Shown here one piece after another: positions 34,173-43,491 of a stretch of 64,000 nt of DNA (position 1 is the first letter of the stretch; every line of letters begins with the position of its first letter). The stretch covers positions 186,001 to 250,000 of the forward strand of contig RAPG01000007.1 of assembly GCA_005239165.1 (NCBI GenBank), written 5' to 3'. The stretch is from Allopusillimonas ginsengisoli (GTDB taxonomy: Bacteria; Pseudomonadota; Gammaproteobacteria; Burkholderiales; Burkholderiaceae_B). Below the pieces are notes generated by a model that searched no databases, had not been told where the DNA came from, and worked only from the letters and a program-made list of their open reading frames with translations. A program made the position numbers and the translations under genes.

Positions 34173-35150
34173 ATGAATACAAAAACATTCAGCTTTGCGG
34201 CATTGGCTATTGCCTCCGCCATGGTCGCGGTGCCCGGAGCTGTAGCGGCCAAGTATCCAGAAAAGCCGGTAACGCTAGTTGTGCCCTTTCCACCGGGTGG
34301 CACCTCTGATACGGTAGGACGCATATATGCGAACTCTTTGGCGAAAGCGATGGGGGTCACCGTTATCGTCGAAAACAAAGGAGGAGCGGGAGGTACGATA
34401 GGTGCCCGCTACGTGGCACAGTCTGCTCCTGATGGCTACACGCTCTTGCTGGGCACGTCGAGCACGAATGGCACCAATTCAGCGGTATACAAGAGTCTGC
34501 CTTATGACGCTGTAAACGGTTTTACACCGGTTACCGAAATCATCCGTGTGCCAGGAGTTCTTGCAGTTAACAAGAATTTTGAAGCACAAACATACGATGA
34601 TTTGGTCAAGTTGGTGAAGGCGCACCCTGAGCAGTACACCTATGCGTCTTCGGGTGCTGGCGGCGCGACAAATCTGGCGATGGAGTATTTTAAATCATTC
34701 GATAATCTGAAGATCACCCACGTACCTTATCGCGGGACGGGTCCCGCCCTTACTGATGTCATGGGCGGACAGGTTCCTATGATTTGGGATACGCTGGTTT
34801 CATCACTGCCTCATATAAAGTCTGGCGCATTGGTTGCCATTGCAGTGGCTGGGCCGGAGCGCGTTCGTGAGTTGCCTGAAGTGCCAACGTTCGCTGAAAA
34901 GGGACTACCCACCTACGAAGCTGAAATGTGGAACGGTGTACTCGCGCCGGCTGGCTTGCCTGCTGATGTGCTGGAAGCTCTGCATAAGGCTTCAGTTCAG
35001 GCTTTGTCTGACCCTGAAGTGCGCACAAAGTATGAAGCCCTGGCGGCACGTGTAATTGCTAATTCGCCCGAGGAGTTCAAGAAGGTTATTACTGATGATG
35101 TTGCCAAATGGAAAAAAGTCGCAGTTGATGCAGGCATTGAGCAACAGTAG
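34173..35150 (+). CDS. Bug/TctC family periplasmic solute-binding protein
   Basis: The 325-residue protein has a signal peptide (about residues 1-25, ending GAVAA) and YPEKPVTLVVPFPPGGTSDT, VVENKGGAGGTIGA and APDGYTLLLGTS. A GAGGAG Shine-Dalgarno precedes the start. It follows the SDR gene by 43 bp and closes the CoA ligase operon, so its ligand should be the acid that the ligase activates (inference). No tctA or tctB is adjacent. Confidence 0.9.
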   Translation: MNTKTFSFAALAIASAMVAVPGAVAAKYPEKPVTLVVPFPPGGTSDTVGRIYANSLAKAMGVTVIVENKGGAGGTIGARYVAQSAPDGYTLLLGTSSTNGTNSAVYKSLPYDAVNGFTPVTEIIRVPGVLAVNKNFEAQTYDDLVKLVKAHPEQYTYASSGAGGATNLAMEYFKSFDNLKITHVPYRGTGPALTDVMGGQVPMIWDTLVSSLPHIKSGALVAIAVAGPERVRELPEVPTFAEKGLPTYEAEMWNGVLAPAGLPADVLEALHKASVQALSDPEVRTKYEALAARVIANSPEEFKKVITDDVAKWKKVAVDAGIEQQ

Positions 35151-35294
35151 CAAGGGTTCTAGTAGGACACTCATGCTGCTATAGCATCATAATGCTGTCT
35201 TGGCTTTAATCTATGGTGTAGTTGGCCTGAAGTCTTGGGCCAAGCACAGCTTGTCAAGATCATCCTGATGACATCATCGGAAGCACAGGCCAAT

Positions 35295-35324
35295 ATCAGG
35301 ACATCGCCAAGGCTATGTCCTGAT
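35295..35324. terminator. Hairpin after the CoA ligase operon
   Basis: A perfect 10-bp stem (ATCAGGACAT/ATGTCCTGAT, 35295-35304 with 35315-35324) with a 10-nt loop lies 145 bp after the Bug gene. It has moderate GC and no T-tract, so its activity as terminator is uncertain. A second small dyad (GGCAT-N4-ATGCC) lies at 35326-35339. Confidence 0.45.
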
Positions 35325-35396
35325 CGGCATCGCCATGCCGCACTCACCAATATCAGGTAATCTACTCTCCTCCCTTTTACGGTGCTGTGCGGCAAC

Positions 35397-36968
35397 ATGA
35401 AAATACTTCCACATTGGCCAACCCGGAACATCGGGCGCACGCTGCTTGTCGTGTGCATAACGCTGGTGGTCGCAGGATGCAGCCCTTTGCCTGCGCTCAC
35501 CGATCGCACCGTTTCTAGCGCTCTGTCGCAGCAAGAAGTCCAAGAAACAAAATTGGGGCGCAGTATCACGGCGCTCGAGGCCAAACACCCTGAGCAAAGT
35601 GGCATTTACCCGCTCAATGATCCGCACGAGGCTTTCGCGGTAAGGGCACTGCTCGCGGCGGCGGCCGAGCGCACGCTCGACATCCAATACTATATTTGGC
35701 ACGATGACCTGACTGGCACATTAATGTTTGATGCGCTTCGCACTGCCGCTGATCGTGGCATTCGGGTAAGGCTATTGCTTGACGACAACGATACGTCAGG
35801 GCTAGACCCCACGCTGGCGGCGTTGAACATGCACCCAAATATCGAGGTGCGGGTATTTAACCCGTTTGTACCGCGATCTCCTCGGTGGTTGTCTTATATT
35901 ACCGACTTCTCGCGTGTTAATCGGCGCATGCACAACAAGTCATTCACCTCCGACAACATGGCCACTATTATCGGGGGCAGAAACATCGGTGATGAATACT
36001 TTGGTGCCACGCACGATGTATTGTTTTCTGATCTTGACGTGTTGGCTGTCGGCCCAGTAGTGCGAGATGTTTCTGCGGATTTTGACAAGTACTGGCGCAG
36101 CGAGTCGGCGTACCCGGTTGATCTCTTGTTAGAAAAGCCAGACGAGAAAGCGCTGGAAACGCTGCAGGCTCGAGCCGATGTATACAGAAGCAAACCCGAG
36201 GCCGCTGCCTATATCAAGGCCCTGAAAGAATCAAATATGGTCAGTCATTTGCACAGCGGCGATATTGATCTGGATTGGGCTAAAACTCAAATGGTCAGTG
36301 ACAACCCGGCGAAAGGCCTGAAAGATCTGCCGCCCGATCAGTTGATGGCCTACGATATGAAACGTATTCTGGGCGAACCCAAATCCAGCGCTGACCTGGT
36401 ATCGGCGTATTTTGTGCCCACCGAGGCTGGCGTTGAAGGTTTTGTACAGATGGCTGGCCGGGGTGTAAAAGTCAGAATACTAACCAATTCGCTCGAGGCC
36501 ACTGACGTGGCTGCTGTGCATGCCGGTTATGCAAAGCGGCGCAAACCGTTGCTAGAAGCGGGCGTCAAGCTATATGAATTGCGACGCCTTCCTTCGGAAG
36601 AGGGCGGGCGGCAGCGCAGCAGCATGTTTGGCAGCTCGGGGTCAAGCTTGCATGCTAAAACTTTCTCGGTTGACGACGCCCGTGTGTTTATTGGCTCATT
36701 CAATTTTGATCCGCGATCCGCAAAGTTAAATACCGAACTTGGTTTTGTCATCGACAGCCCTGTTCTCGCTAAGAAGATCAGCGAAATCTTCCTCGAGAAA
36801 GTGCCTTCGACGGCCTATGAAGTGCGGCTGTCCGAGAACGGCGATGTCTATTGGCTGGAGCAGAAAGACGGGCAGGTGCTGCGCTATGACAGCGAACCCG
36901 GAGCCAGTCTCTGGCGTCGCGCCATGGTTGAGATACTGTCTCTGTTGCCGGTGGAGTGGTTGCTTTAG
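35397..36968 (+). CDS. Phospholipase D family lipoprotein, cardiolipin synthase ClsC-like
   Basis: The protein of about 523 residues starts with a lipoprotein signal peptide (lipobox VVAGC near residue 27) and has two HKD motifs: HNKSFTSDNMATIIGGRNIG and HAKTFSVDDARVFIGSFNFD. This pair and length match ClsC/YmdC-type cardiolipin synthases. ClsC transfers a phosphatidyl group between phospholipids, but it is not itself described as a lipoprotein. The frame begins with a GTG at 35382; ATG 35397 gives a better signal peptide. It stands alone; its membrane anchor would face the periplasm. Confidence 0.85.
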   Translation: MKILPHWPTRNIGRTLLVVCITLVVAGCSPLPALTDRTVSSALSQQEVQETKLGRSITALEAKHPEQSGIYPLNDPHEAFAVRALLAAAAERTLDIQYYIWHDDLTGTLMFDALRTAADRGIRVRLLLDDNDTSGLDPTLAALNMHPNIEVRVFNPFVPRSPRWLSYITDFSRVNRRMHNKSFTSDNMATIIGGRNIGDEYFGATHDVLFSDLDVLAVGPVVRDVSADFDKYWRSESAYPVDLLLEKPDEKALETLQARADVYRSKPEAAAYIKALKESNMVSHLHSGDIDLDWAKTQMVSDNPAKGLKDLPPDQLMAYDMKRILGEPKSSADLVSAYFVPTEAGVEGFVQMAGRGVKVRILTNSLEATDVAAVHAGYAKRRKPLLEAGVKLYELRRLPSEEGGRQRSSMFGSSGSSLHAKTFSVDDARVFIGSFNFDPRSAKLNTELGFVIDSPVLAKKISEIFLEKVPSTAYEVRLSENGDVYWLEQKDGQVLRYDSEPGASLWRRAMVEILSLLPVEWLL

Positions 36969-37073
36969 GGCAGCAACGCTTTACGAGACGAAGGACGGCC
37001 TTATTGCCTAGTTGGCCGGCAATTACTGCAATCAACATGGTGTAATGAAATTTGATAGCAAGAGAATGACGTA

Positions 37074-37832
37074 ATGAAAACAGCATTACCCAACGTTGTA
37101 GCAGCAGTGTTTGACACCCCAGATCTCAATAAACTGACGCCCATGCGCCCCAGCAGTCATGCGCCACGCATTCTGTTGCTGTACGGCTCGTTGCGCCCAA
37201 CCTCGTACAGCAAACTGCTTACGCTGGAAGCCCAACGTATTCTGCAGCAGTTCGGCGCTGAGACGCGCGTGTTTGATCCTCATGGTTTGCCAGTTACCGA
37301 TAGCGTACCGGCAGACCACCCCAAAGTGGTCGAGCTTCGCGCCTTATCAGAATGGTCTGAAGGTCATGTGTGGTGCAGCCCGGAGCGACATGGCACGCTT
37401 ACCGCTGTGTTTAAAAATCAAATCGATTGGCTGCCGCTTGAAAGCGGCGGCGTTCGTCCAACGCAAGGCCGTGCGCTCGCGGTAATGCAGGTTAATGGCG
37501 GCTCTCAGTCTTTCAATGCCGTTAATGCATTGCGCGTGCTCGGGCGCTGGATGCGCATGGTCACCATACCAAACCAGTCGTCAGTGGCTAAGGCTTATCA
37601 AGAGTTTGACGAGCAAGGCCGTATGAAGCCGTCTGCCTATTACGACAGGGTGGTCGATGTTATGGAAGAACTGTACAAGTTCACCCTGCTCATTCGTGAC
37701 CGTTCAGACTACCTGACCGACCGCTACAGCGAACGCAAAGAAGCAGCACCGCAAGTCAGCTCAACGCTTATTGCGGCAGCAATGCGCCACGAAGCAGTTG
37801 ATAGTGATGCGGGTGATGACGACGGCGAATAG
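37074..37832 (+). CDS. arsH: ArsH, NADPH-dependent FMN reductase of arsenical resistance
   Basis: The 252-residue protein matches ArsH in length and sequence: the flavodoxin-fold FMN loop [39 protein letters not shown], and [25 protein letters not shown] near the end. Characterised ArsH proteins oxidise trivalent organoarsenicals or reduce quinones and azo dyes with NADPH. No arsR, arsB/acr3 or arsC lies nearby, so this is an isolated copy. It may serve a general quinone or redox-stress role here (inference). Confidence 0.9.
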   Translation: MKTALPNVVAAVFDTPDLNKLTPMRPSSHAPRILLLYGSLRPTSYSKLLTLEAQRILQQFGAETRVFDPHGLPVTDSVPADHPKVVELRALSEWSEGHVWCSPERHGTLTAVFKNQIDWLPLESGGVRPTQGRALAVMQVNGGSQSFNAVNALRVLGRWMRMVTIPNQSSVAKAYQEFDEQGRMKPSAYYDRVVDVMEELYKFTLLIRDRSDYLTDRYSERKEAAPQVSSTLIAAAMRHEAVDSDAGDDDGE

Positions 37833-38031
37833 CGGTCGTGTACAGGTGTCGTTGCCGCAGTACCGCGTCATGAGTTCAGCCGCCGAAAGCTTATTGCTAT
37901 GCATGGCCACAGATGCTAAGAATCGCCTCTAGACGTTGGGGCAAAACCCCTCCGGGTTTCCTGCCACCTGCCACCTGCAGGATGTACTCACTCTTTCCAG
38001 ATAACACTTGTTAAGTTTACCTTTCAGCCTT

Positions 38032-38055
38032 AAGATAGTAATCAATTACTATCTT
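38032..38055. promoter_or_regulatory. Palindromic operator of the TetR/efflux operon
   Basis: AAGATAGTAAT-CA-ATTACTATCTT is a perfect dyad with 11-bp arms, ending 15 bp before the GTG start of the tetR gene. Its size and position fit an autoregulated TetR operator covering the promoter or leader of the whole efflux operon. Confidence 0.8.
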
Positions 38056-38070
38056 TCATAAAGGCAGACC

Positions 38071-38679
38071 GTGGACACCCATTCAAAACATCTTCCCGCC
38101 GACGAGCGTCGAGCAGTGACTGTCGAGTCTGTCGTGGCACTTGCTGGTACACAAAACCCCAGCGAGATCACCACAGCGGCAATTGCCAAGCACATGAATC
38201 TGACGCAAGGGGCGCTGTTCCGGCACTTTCCAAATAAAGAGGCCATCTGGCAGGCTGTGATGGAGTGGGTGGCCGACCGCCTTCTGGCCCGAATTGATCG
38301 CTCTGTAAAAGGTATTGAATCGCCTCTGGCAGCCATGGAGGCCATGTTCATGAGTCATATTGCATTTGTGGCTGAGCATCCTGGGGTTCCCAGAATGATG
38401 TTTGGAGAGCTTCAGCGTGCAGAGCCCACGCCCGCCAAAATCGTGGTGCAGGCGTTGATCAAACGGTACGGCGAGCGCCTGAGTCGACTTCTTGACAGTG
38501 GCAAAGAAAATGGAGAGCTATCCCCATCACTGGATAACGAGGCAGCGGCCACGCTGTTCATTGGAACTATTCAGGGCTTGATCATGCAGTCGCTGCTGGC
38601 GGGCGACGTAGAACGCATTCGCCGCGACGCGCCCAAGGTGTTTGCCATCTATAGGCGCGGCATCGAGAGAGCGCAATGA
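38071..38679 (+). CDS. TetR family transcriptional repressor
   Basis: The 202-residue protein has a TetR helix-turn-helix (ITTAAIAKHMNLTQGALFRHF) and a helical ligand domain with the segment MLISHIAFVAEHPGVPRMMF-like (MFMSHIAFVAEHPGVPRMMF). It starts with GTG behind a weak AAAGG. Its stop overlaps the adaptor start (ATGA), so regulator and pump form one operon under the dyad at 38032-38055. Substrate of the pump, and thus the inducer, is unknown. Confidence 0.92.
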   Translation: MDTHSKHLPADERRAVTVESVVALAGTQNPSEITTAAIAKHMNLTQGALFRHFPNKEAIWQAVMEWVADRLLARIDRSVKGIESPLAAMEAMFMSHIAFVAEHPGVPRMMFGELQRAEPTPAKIVVQALIKRYGERLSRLLDSGKENGELSPSLDNEAAATLFIGTIQGLIMQSLLAGDVERIRRDAPKVFAIYRRGIERAQ

Positions 38680-39827
38680 AAAAACTTCCCATGCAAGGAC
38701 GCACACTGGCCCTTTTGGCTGTCATCGTGCCGTTGCTTGTGTTGTTCATCTATGTGGGCTTTCGGTCGGGGCCGCTCGCGCCCGTGGCCGTCACCGTCGC
38801 GGATGTTGAGTCACGCGCACTGCAGCCCGCGCTGTTCGGCATCGGTACAGTGGAGGCACGCTATACCTACAAAATTGGGCCAACATTTGCCGGCCGTGTC
38901 AAAAGTCTCGATGTACATGTAGGCGATCAGGTTAGTGCCGGGCAAGTGCTCGGTGAAATGGATCCGATCGATCTCGATGACCGCGTGCGTTCACTGGACT
39001 CTGCCCTCAAACGGGCGCAAGCCGTATTGCGTGAGTCAGAGGCGCGTCACGCCTACGCTCTTAGCCAGGCCAGTCGCTATAAAAAGCTTTTTGATGCCCG
39101 ATCGACCAGCGAAGAAACCCTTTCTACCAAACGTCAAGAGTTGCGCGTTGCTGAAGCATCACTCTCAGCCGCAAGCGAAGATCTCGCGCGTACGCGCGCT
39201 GATCGTGATGGGGTGACGGCACAGCGAAACAGCCTGCGCCTGATCGCGCCGGTGGATGGTGTGGTGGCACTGCGGGATGCCGACCCGGGGACAACGATTG
39301 TCGCCGGGCAAGCCGTGGTCGAAATCATTGATCCCAAGAGCCTGTGGGTCAACGTACGTTTTGACCAAATTAGTGCCTTGGGGTTGGCAGGTGATCTGCC
39401 GGCGCACATTGTGCTGCGCTCGCGTGATGGCGAAACTTTGAAGGGCAGAGTGCTGCGTGTGGAGCCCAAGGCCGATGCGGTCACTGAAGAGATGTTGGCT
39501 AAGGTAGTGTTTGACGCTCCGCCCAAGCCCTTGCCGCCTATAGGAGAGTTGGCTGAAGTTACGGTTGATCTTCCTGCTTTGCCCGCTACGCCTGTTATTG
39601 CCAATGCCGCCGTGCGGCGTGACGGCGACAAGATCGGTATCTGGCGTATTGCCGACGGCGGCTTACATTTTGTGCCGATCAAACTCGGTGCGACCGACTT
39701 AAATGGCCTGGTGCAAGTGCGTGAAGGCCTCGCGGTGGGTGACCAGATCGTGCTCTATAGCGAACAAACACTCACAAGCCGAAGCCGCTTCAATGTCGTT
39801 GACCGCATATCAGGAGTGCCACAATGA
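38676..39827 (+). CDS. Periplasmic adaptor (membrane fusion protein) of ABC efflux system
   Basis: The 383-residue protein has an N-terminal membrane anchor (about residues 9-28), two biotinyl-lipoyl-like halves (VGDQVSAGQVLGEMDPIDLD and [20 protein letters not shown]) around a coiled coil (about residues 100-165), and the beta-barrel and membrane-proximal domains. It links the inner-membrane ABC unit to the outer-membrane channel encoded at the end of the operon. Gene ends overlap on both sides (ATGA). Confidence 0.9.
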   Translation: MKKLPMQGRTLALLAVIVPLLVLFIYVGFRSGPLAPVAVTVADVESRALQPALFGIGTVEARYTYKIGPTFAGRVKSLDVHVGDQVSAGQVLGEMDPIDLDDRVRSLDSALKRAQAVLRESEARHAYALSQASRYKKLFDARSTSEETLSTKRQELRVAEASLSAASEDLARTRADRDGVTAQRNSLRLIAPVDGVVALRDADPGTTIVAGQAVVEIIDPKSLWVNVRFDQISALGLAGDLPAHIVLRSRDGETLKGRVLRVEPKADAVTEEMLAKVVFDAPPKPLPPIGELAEVTVDLPALPATPVIANAAVRRDGDKIGIWRIADGGLHFVPIKLGATDLNGLVQVREGLAVGDQIVLYSEQTLTSRSRFNVVDRISGVPQ

Positions 39828-41029
39828 TTAGCCTGGCGGGGCGCGACATACTGCATTCATGGGGAAAGTTTGTCTTTACGGGCATAGGTCTGGGCTTGCT
39901 GATTGGCGTCACACTGGTCATGGCGGGGGTGTACCGAGGTATGGTGGATGACGGCAAGGCCTTGCTCGACAATAGTGGGGCTGACCTCTGGGTAGTGCAG
40001 CAAGACACATTGGGCCCTTACGCCGAGCCTTCCAGCGTAAACGATGACGTGTATCGTACTGTTCTGGCCATGCCGGGCGTGGCCCAGGCCGCAAACATTA
40101 CCTACCTGACCATGCAGGTGCGCAAGGGCGAAAACGACGTGCGGGCCATGATTGTTGGCATTGCACCTGGCCAATTGGGGGCGACCCCTGGCTGGCCGCC
40201 GTATCTCGTTGCGGGTCGTCAGATCACGCGAGGCCACTACGAGGCTGTGGCTGACATCGCGGCCGGCTTCAAGCTGGGCGAACGTATAGTCATACGCCGC
40301 AATCAGTACACCATTGTAGGATTGACCCGACGCATGGTGTCGACCAGCGGCGACCCTATGGTGTTTATTCCGCTCAAGGACGCGCAAGAGGCGCAGTTTC
40401 TCAAAGACAACGACGCCATCTGGCGCAGCCGACGCCGCACTGAGGCCAACCCGGCCTTCAATCGGCCCGGTGTGCCAGGTTTGCTCGAGGCCGTGATTGC
40501 CTCGCAAAGCACTAATGCATTTGTTAACGCCGTATTGGTCACGCTACAGCCAGGCCACGACCCCGATGACGTGGCCCAATCTATACGACGCTGGAAGCGT
40601 TTAACTGTTTATACCCGGGCTGAAATGGAGGGCATTCTTGTTGGCAAGCTAATCGCCACCTCGGCCAGGCAAATAGGCATGTTTCTGGTGATTCTGGCCA
40701 TCGTGAGCGCGGCGATTGTTGCGTTCATTATTTATTCACTGACCATGGACAAGATACGCGAGATTGCAGTGCTAAAGCTTATCGGCACGCGCAATCGAAC
40801 CATCGCTGCCATGATTATGCAGCAGGCTCTAGCTCTGGGTGTGATTGGCTTTGTGGTCGGCAAAATCACCGCCACCTTTTCTGCGCCCATATTTCCCAAG
40901 TACGTATTGCTGATGCCAGTCGATTCCATCGCCGGTTTCTTTGCCGTGCTTGTGATCTGCATACTGGCCAGCCTGGTCGCCATACGCATGGCGCTCAAGG
41001 TCGATCCGGCTGAAGCCATTGGAGGTTGA
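39824..41029 (+). CDS. ABC transporter permease, FtsX/MacB-like (DevC type)
   Basis: The 401-residue protein has an N-terminal membrane helix, a large periplasmic domain (about residues 45-270) and three C-terminal helices in the FtsX domain (TMDKIREIAVLKLIGTRNRT, and SIAGFFAVLVICILASLVAI). It lacks the nucleotide-binding domain of MacB, which is encoded separately downstream. The set of adaptor, permease and ATPase resembles DevBCA-like exporters. Confidence 0.9.
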   Translation: MISLAGRDILHSWGKFVFTGIGLGLLIGVTLVMAGVYRGMVDDGKALLDNSGADLWVVQQDTLGPYAEPSSVNDDVYRTVLAMPGVAQAANITYLTMQVRKGENDVRAMIVGIAPGQLGATPGWPPYLVAGRQITRGHYEAVADIAAGFKLGERIVIRRNQYTIVGLTRRMVSTSGDPMVFIPLKDAQEAQFLKDNDAIWRSRRRTEANPAFNRPGVPGLLEAVIASQSTNAFVNAVLVTLQPGHDPDDVAQSIRRWKRLTVYTRAEMEGILVGKLIATSARQIGMFLVILAIVSAAIVAFIIYSLTMDKIREIAVLKLIGTRNRTIAAMIMQQALALGVIGFVVGKITATFSAPIFPKYVLLMPVDSIAGFFAVLVICILASLVAIRMALKVDPAEAIGG

Positions 41030-41030
41030 G

Positions 41031-41741
41031 ATGAGTGGACGAGGAATTCGCATCGAAGGCGTGCGCAAGCGTTACGGTCAGGGCGACACGGCTGTAGACG
41101 CGTTAAAGAGTGTGGACATGCTGGTAGCACCGGGCGAAGTAGTGGGTTTGATTGGCCCTTCAGGGTCGGGGAAAAGCACGTTGCTCAAATGCCTGGGCGC
41201 CGTCACTGACCCGACGGGCGGTCGCATGACGCTGGGTGACGACGTTATCTATGACGATGGCTGGAAGGTGCGTGATCTGCGTGCGCTAAGGCGTGACAAG
41301 ATTGGGTTTGTGTTTCAGGCACCTTATTTAATCCCTTTTCTTGACGTTACCGATAACGTGGCGTTGCTGCCGATGCTGGCCGGCGTAAACAATACAGAAT
41401 CGCGGGCCAAGGCGCTGGAGCTACTTACTGCACTTGATGTGCAGCACCGGGCGCGTGCCATGCCTTCACAGCTTTCGGGTGGGGAGCAGCAAAGGGTAGC
41501 CATTGCTCGTGGCCTGGTGAACCGCCCACCGGTGATTCTGGCCGACGAGCCTACGGCCCCGTTGGACTCTGTACGTGCCATGGCCGTTATACGCATTCTT
41601 AACGAAATGGCACGCAAGTATCAGACCGCCGTCATTGTGGTGACTCACGATGAAAAAATTATTCCTACCTTCAAGCGTATTTATCACATCCGCGACGGCG
41701 TGACCCACGAAGAAGTTGGCCAAGGATTGGGTTTCGAATGA
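41031..41741 (+). CDS. ABC transporter ATP-binding protein
   Basis: The 236-residue ATPase has the Walker A motif GPSGSGKST, the signature [15 protein letters not shown] and Walker [14 protein letters not shown], then the H-loop VVTHDEKI. It belongs to the LolD/MacB/DevA group. The frame opens at a TTG at 41019, but the ATG at 41031 has a GGAGG Shine-Dalgarno overlapping the permease stop. DEPTAPLDS instead of the usual DEPTGxLDS is a small variation. Confidence 0.92.
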   Translation: MSGRGIRIEGVRKRYGQGDTAVDALKSVDMLVAPGEVVGLIGPSGSGKSTLLKCLGAVTDPTGGRMTLGDDVIYDDGWKVRDLRALRRDKIGFVFQAPYLIPFLDVTDNVALLPMLAGVNNTESRAKALELLTALDVQHRARAMPSQLSGGEQQRVAIARGLVNRPPVILADEPTAPLDSVRAMAVIRILNEMARKYQTAVIVVTHDEKIIPTFKRIYHIRDGVTHEEVGQGLGFE

Positions 41742-41844
41742 TACAGCCATGGGATTTCAGGAGCGTGACATGATCCACAGCAACGCTGGCACCTGTTCAG
41801 ACATAGCCCTCAGCATGAATGAACCTCTTTCGCAGGGTGTTTCC

Positions 41845-43352
41845 ATGAAGCACGCCAAACCATCCCACCACGTAGTCAGGCCTGCGCGCCGACCTGCCAC
41901 CTCGTTACTGATGGCAGGGATGGTGGCAGTGGGTTTGGCAGGCTGTGCGGCAGGGCCTGATTTTCAGCGCCCGGCCGCACCCGCAGTGGCGCAATACACG
42001 CCGACCTCTGTGGCAAGCCAAACCGTGTCCGCACCTACGCAATTAGGCCAAGAGCAACGTCTGGTAGACGTAACGTCAATTGAAGCACAGTGGTGGCGTA
42101 GTCTGGGTTCTTCTGCACTCAATCAGTTGATTGATGATGCGTTTAAGGCCAGCCCTACGCTGGCAGCAGTTAGTGCCAACTTGCGCGAGGCGCAAGAGCG
42201 TTTTGCTGCGCGTGAAGGCTCGACGCGTTACCCTCAGGTGGACGCGGCCTTGGGTGGGCAGCGCCAGCAGACCAGCCCCAGCAGCCAAGGCCTAAGCGGG
42301 GACACACGCCAATTTAGCCTGTATAACGCCAGCGTCGGTGTGCATTACAACTTTGATCTGGCTGGCGGTAATCGTCGCGCACTCGAAGCGCTTGCCGCCC
42401 GCACCGACTACCGTCGCTATGAACTGAACGCAGCGCGCCTTACCCTGGCTGGAAATATCGCCACCGCCGCCATCACCCGTGCGCGACTTGCCGCGCAAAT
42501 GGAAACCACTACTGCGATTTGAATGCGCAAGATGAACAACTGCGAATGGCCCGTACGCGCGTGCGACTCGGTCAGGCCACGCCCGATGAGGTGTCGAACC
42601 TGCAAACCGAGGCAGAACAAACCCGTGCCGAGCTGCCAGCCCTGCGCAAGCAACTTCAACAAACCGAACATCTGCTGTCAGTGCTGGCCGGGCGCTCTCC
42701 CGGTGCGGGCGGTATCCCGGCCTTTGTGCTGAGTGATTTCACGCTGCCTGCCGAGCTGCCGTTGATCGTGCCGTCAGAACTGGTGCGGCGTCGGCCAGAC
42801 ATTCAGGCGGCTGAGGCCTTGCTGCATGCCGCGAATGCTGACTATGGCGTGGCAGTTGCCAACCTGTACCCACAGCTAAATCTAAGCGCCAATATTGGTT
42901 CTCAGGCGTTGACCACAGGGGCCTTGTTCGGTGCGGGTTCAGCTGTGTGGAGCCTGATTGGCCAGCTTACCCAACCCCTGTTCAATCCAGGGCTGCCCGC
43001 TGAAAAGCGTGCTGCGCTCGCTGCATTTGATGCCGCTGCCGCTAACTACCAAAGTGTGGTGCTGGAGTCTTTACGCGATGTGGCTGACACCTTGCGCGCT
43101 GTGGAAAACGATGCGCAAACGTTAAAGGCACTAGCCACCGCGAATGTAGCCGCACAAGCTTCCCTCAATTCGGCCCAACGACAATATCAGTTGGGTGCCA
43201 CCAGTTACCTGGCATTGCTCATTGCGCAGCAGCAGGCGCAAAAGGTGCAGATCAGCCTTGCTGCAGCACAGGCACAGCGCCTGGCCGACAGCGTGGCTTT
43301 GTATCAGGCGCTGGGAGGTGGGACGAACGAGGCAGCTGACTCGATGACATGA
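41845..43352 (+). pseudogene. Outer-membrane efflux lipoprotein (NodT/OprM type), split by a one-base frameshift
   Basis: The N-terminal half (lipobox VGLAGC; GPDFQRPAAP; QWWRSLGSSALNQLIDDAF) ends at a TGA at 42520-42522. The C-terminal half (ELVRRRPDIQAAEALLHAAN, SAVWSLIGQLTQPLFNPG) continues in the next frame from 42519. Restoring one T to the TTT at 42518-42520 joins them as TAI-LNAQDEQL, giving about 500 residues, the normal length of this family. It would form the outer-membrane duct of the pump. Start codons at 41770 (AGGAG upstream), 41815 and 41845 are all possible; 41845 gives the best signal peptide. It may be intact in the cell if the base loss is a sequencing error. Confidence 0.8.
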
Positions 43353-43491
43353 TGAGAGAAGCACCTTAGTGTGGTGACTGCCTCAGTTGCATGACTGGGG
43401 CGAGGAATATGCACGGTATCTTGTGTGCTGTTGGTAATTTATCACTGTGCCTTCCACCTCAATGATGCGAGATCCTACTCAGATTGGCAGT

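Noticed and set aside
37943..37959. AAACCC-N4-GGGTTT hairpin between arsH and tetR as a terminator
   Set aside because: The stem is only 6 bp and has no T-tract on either strand.
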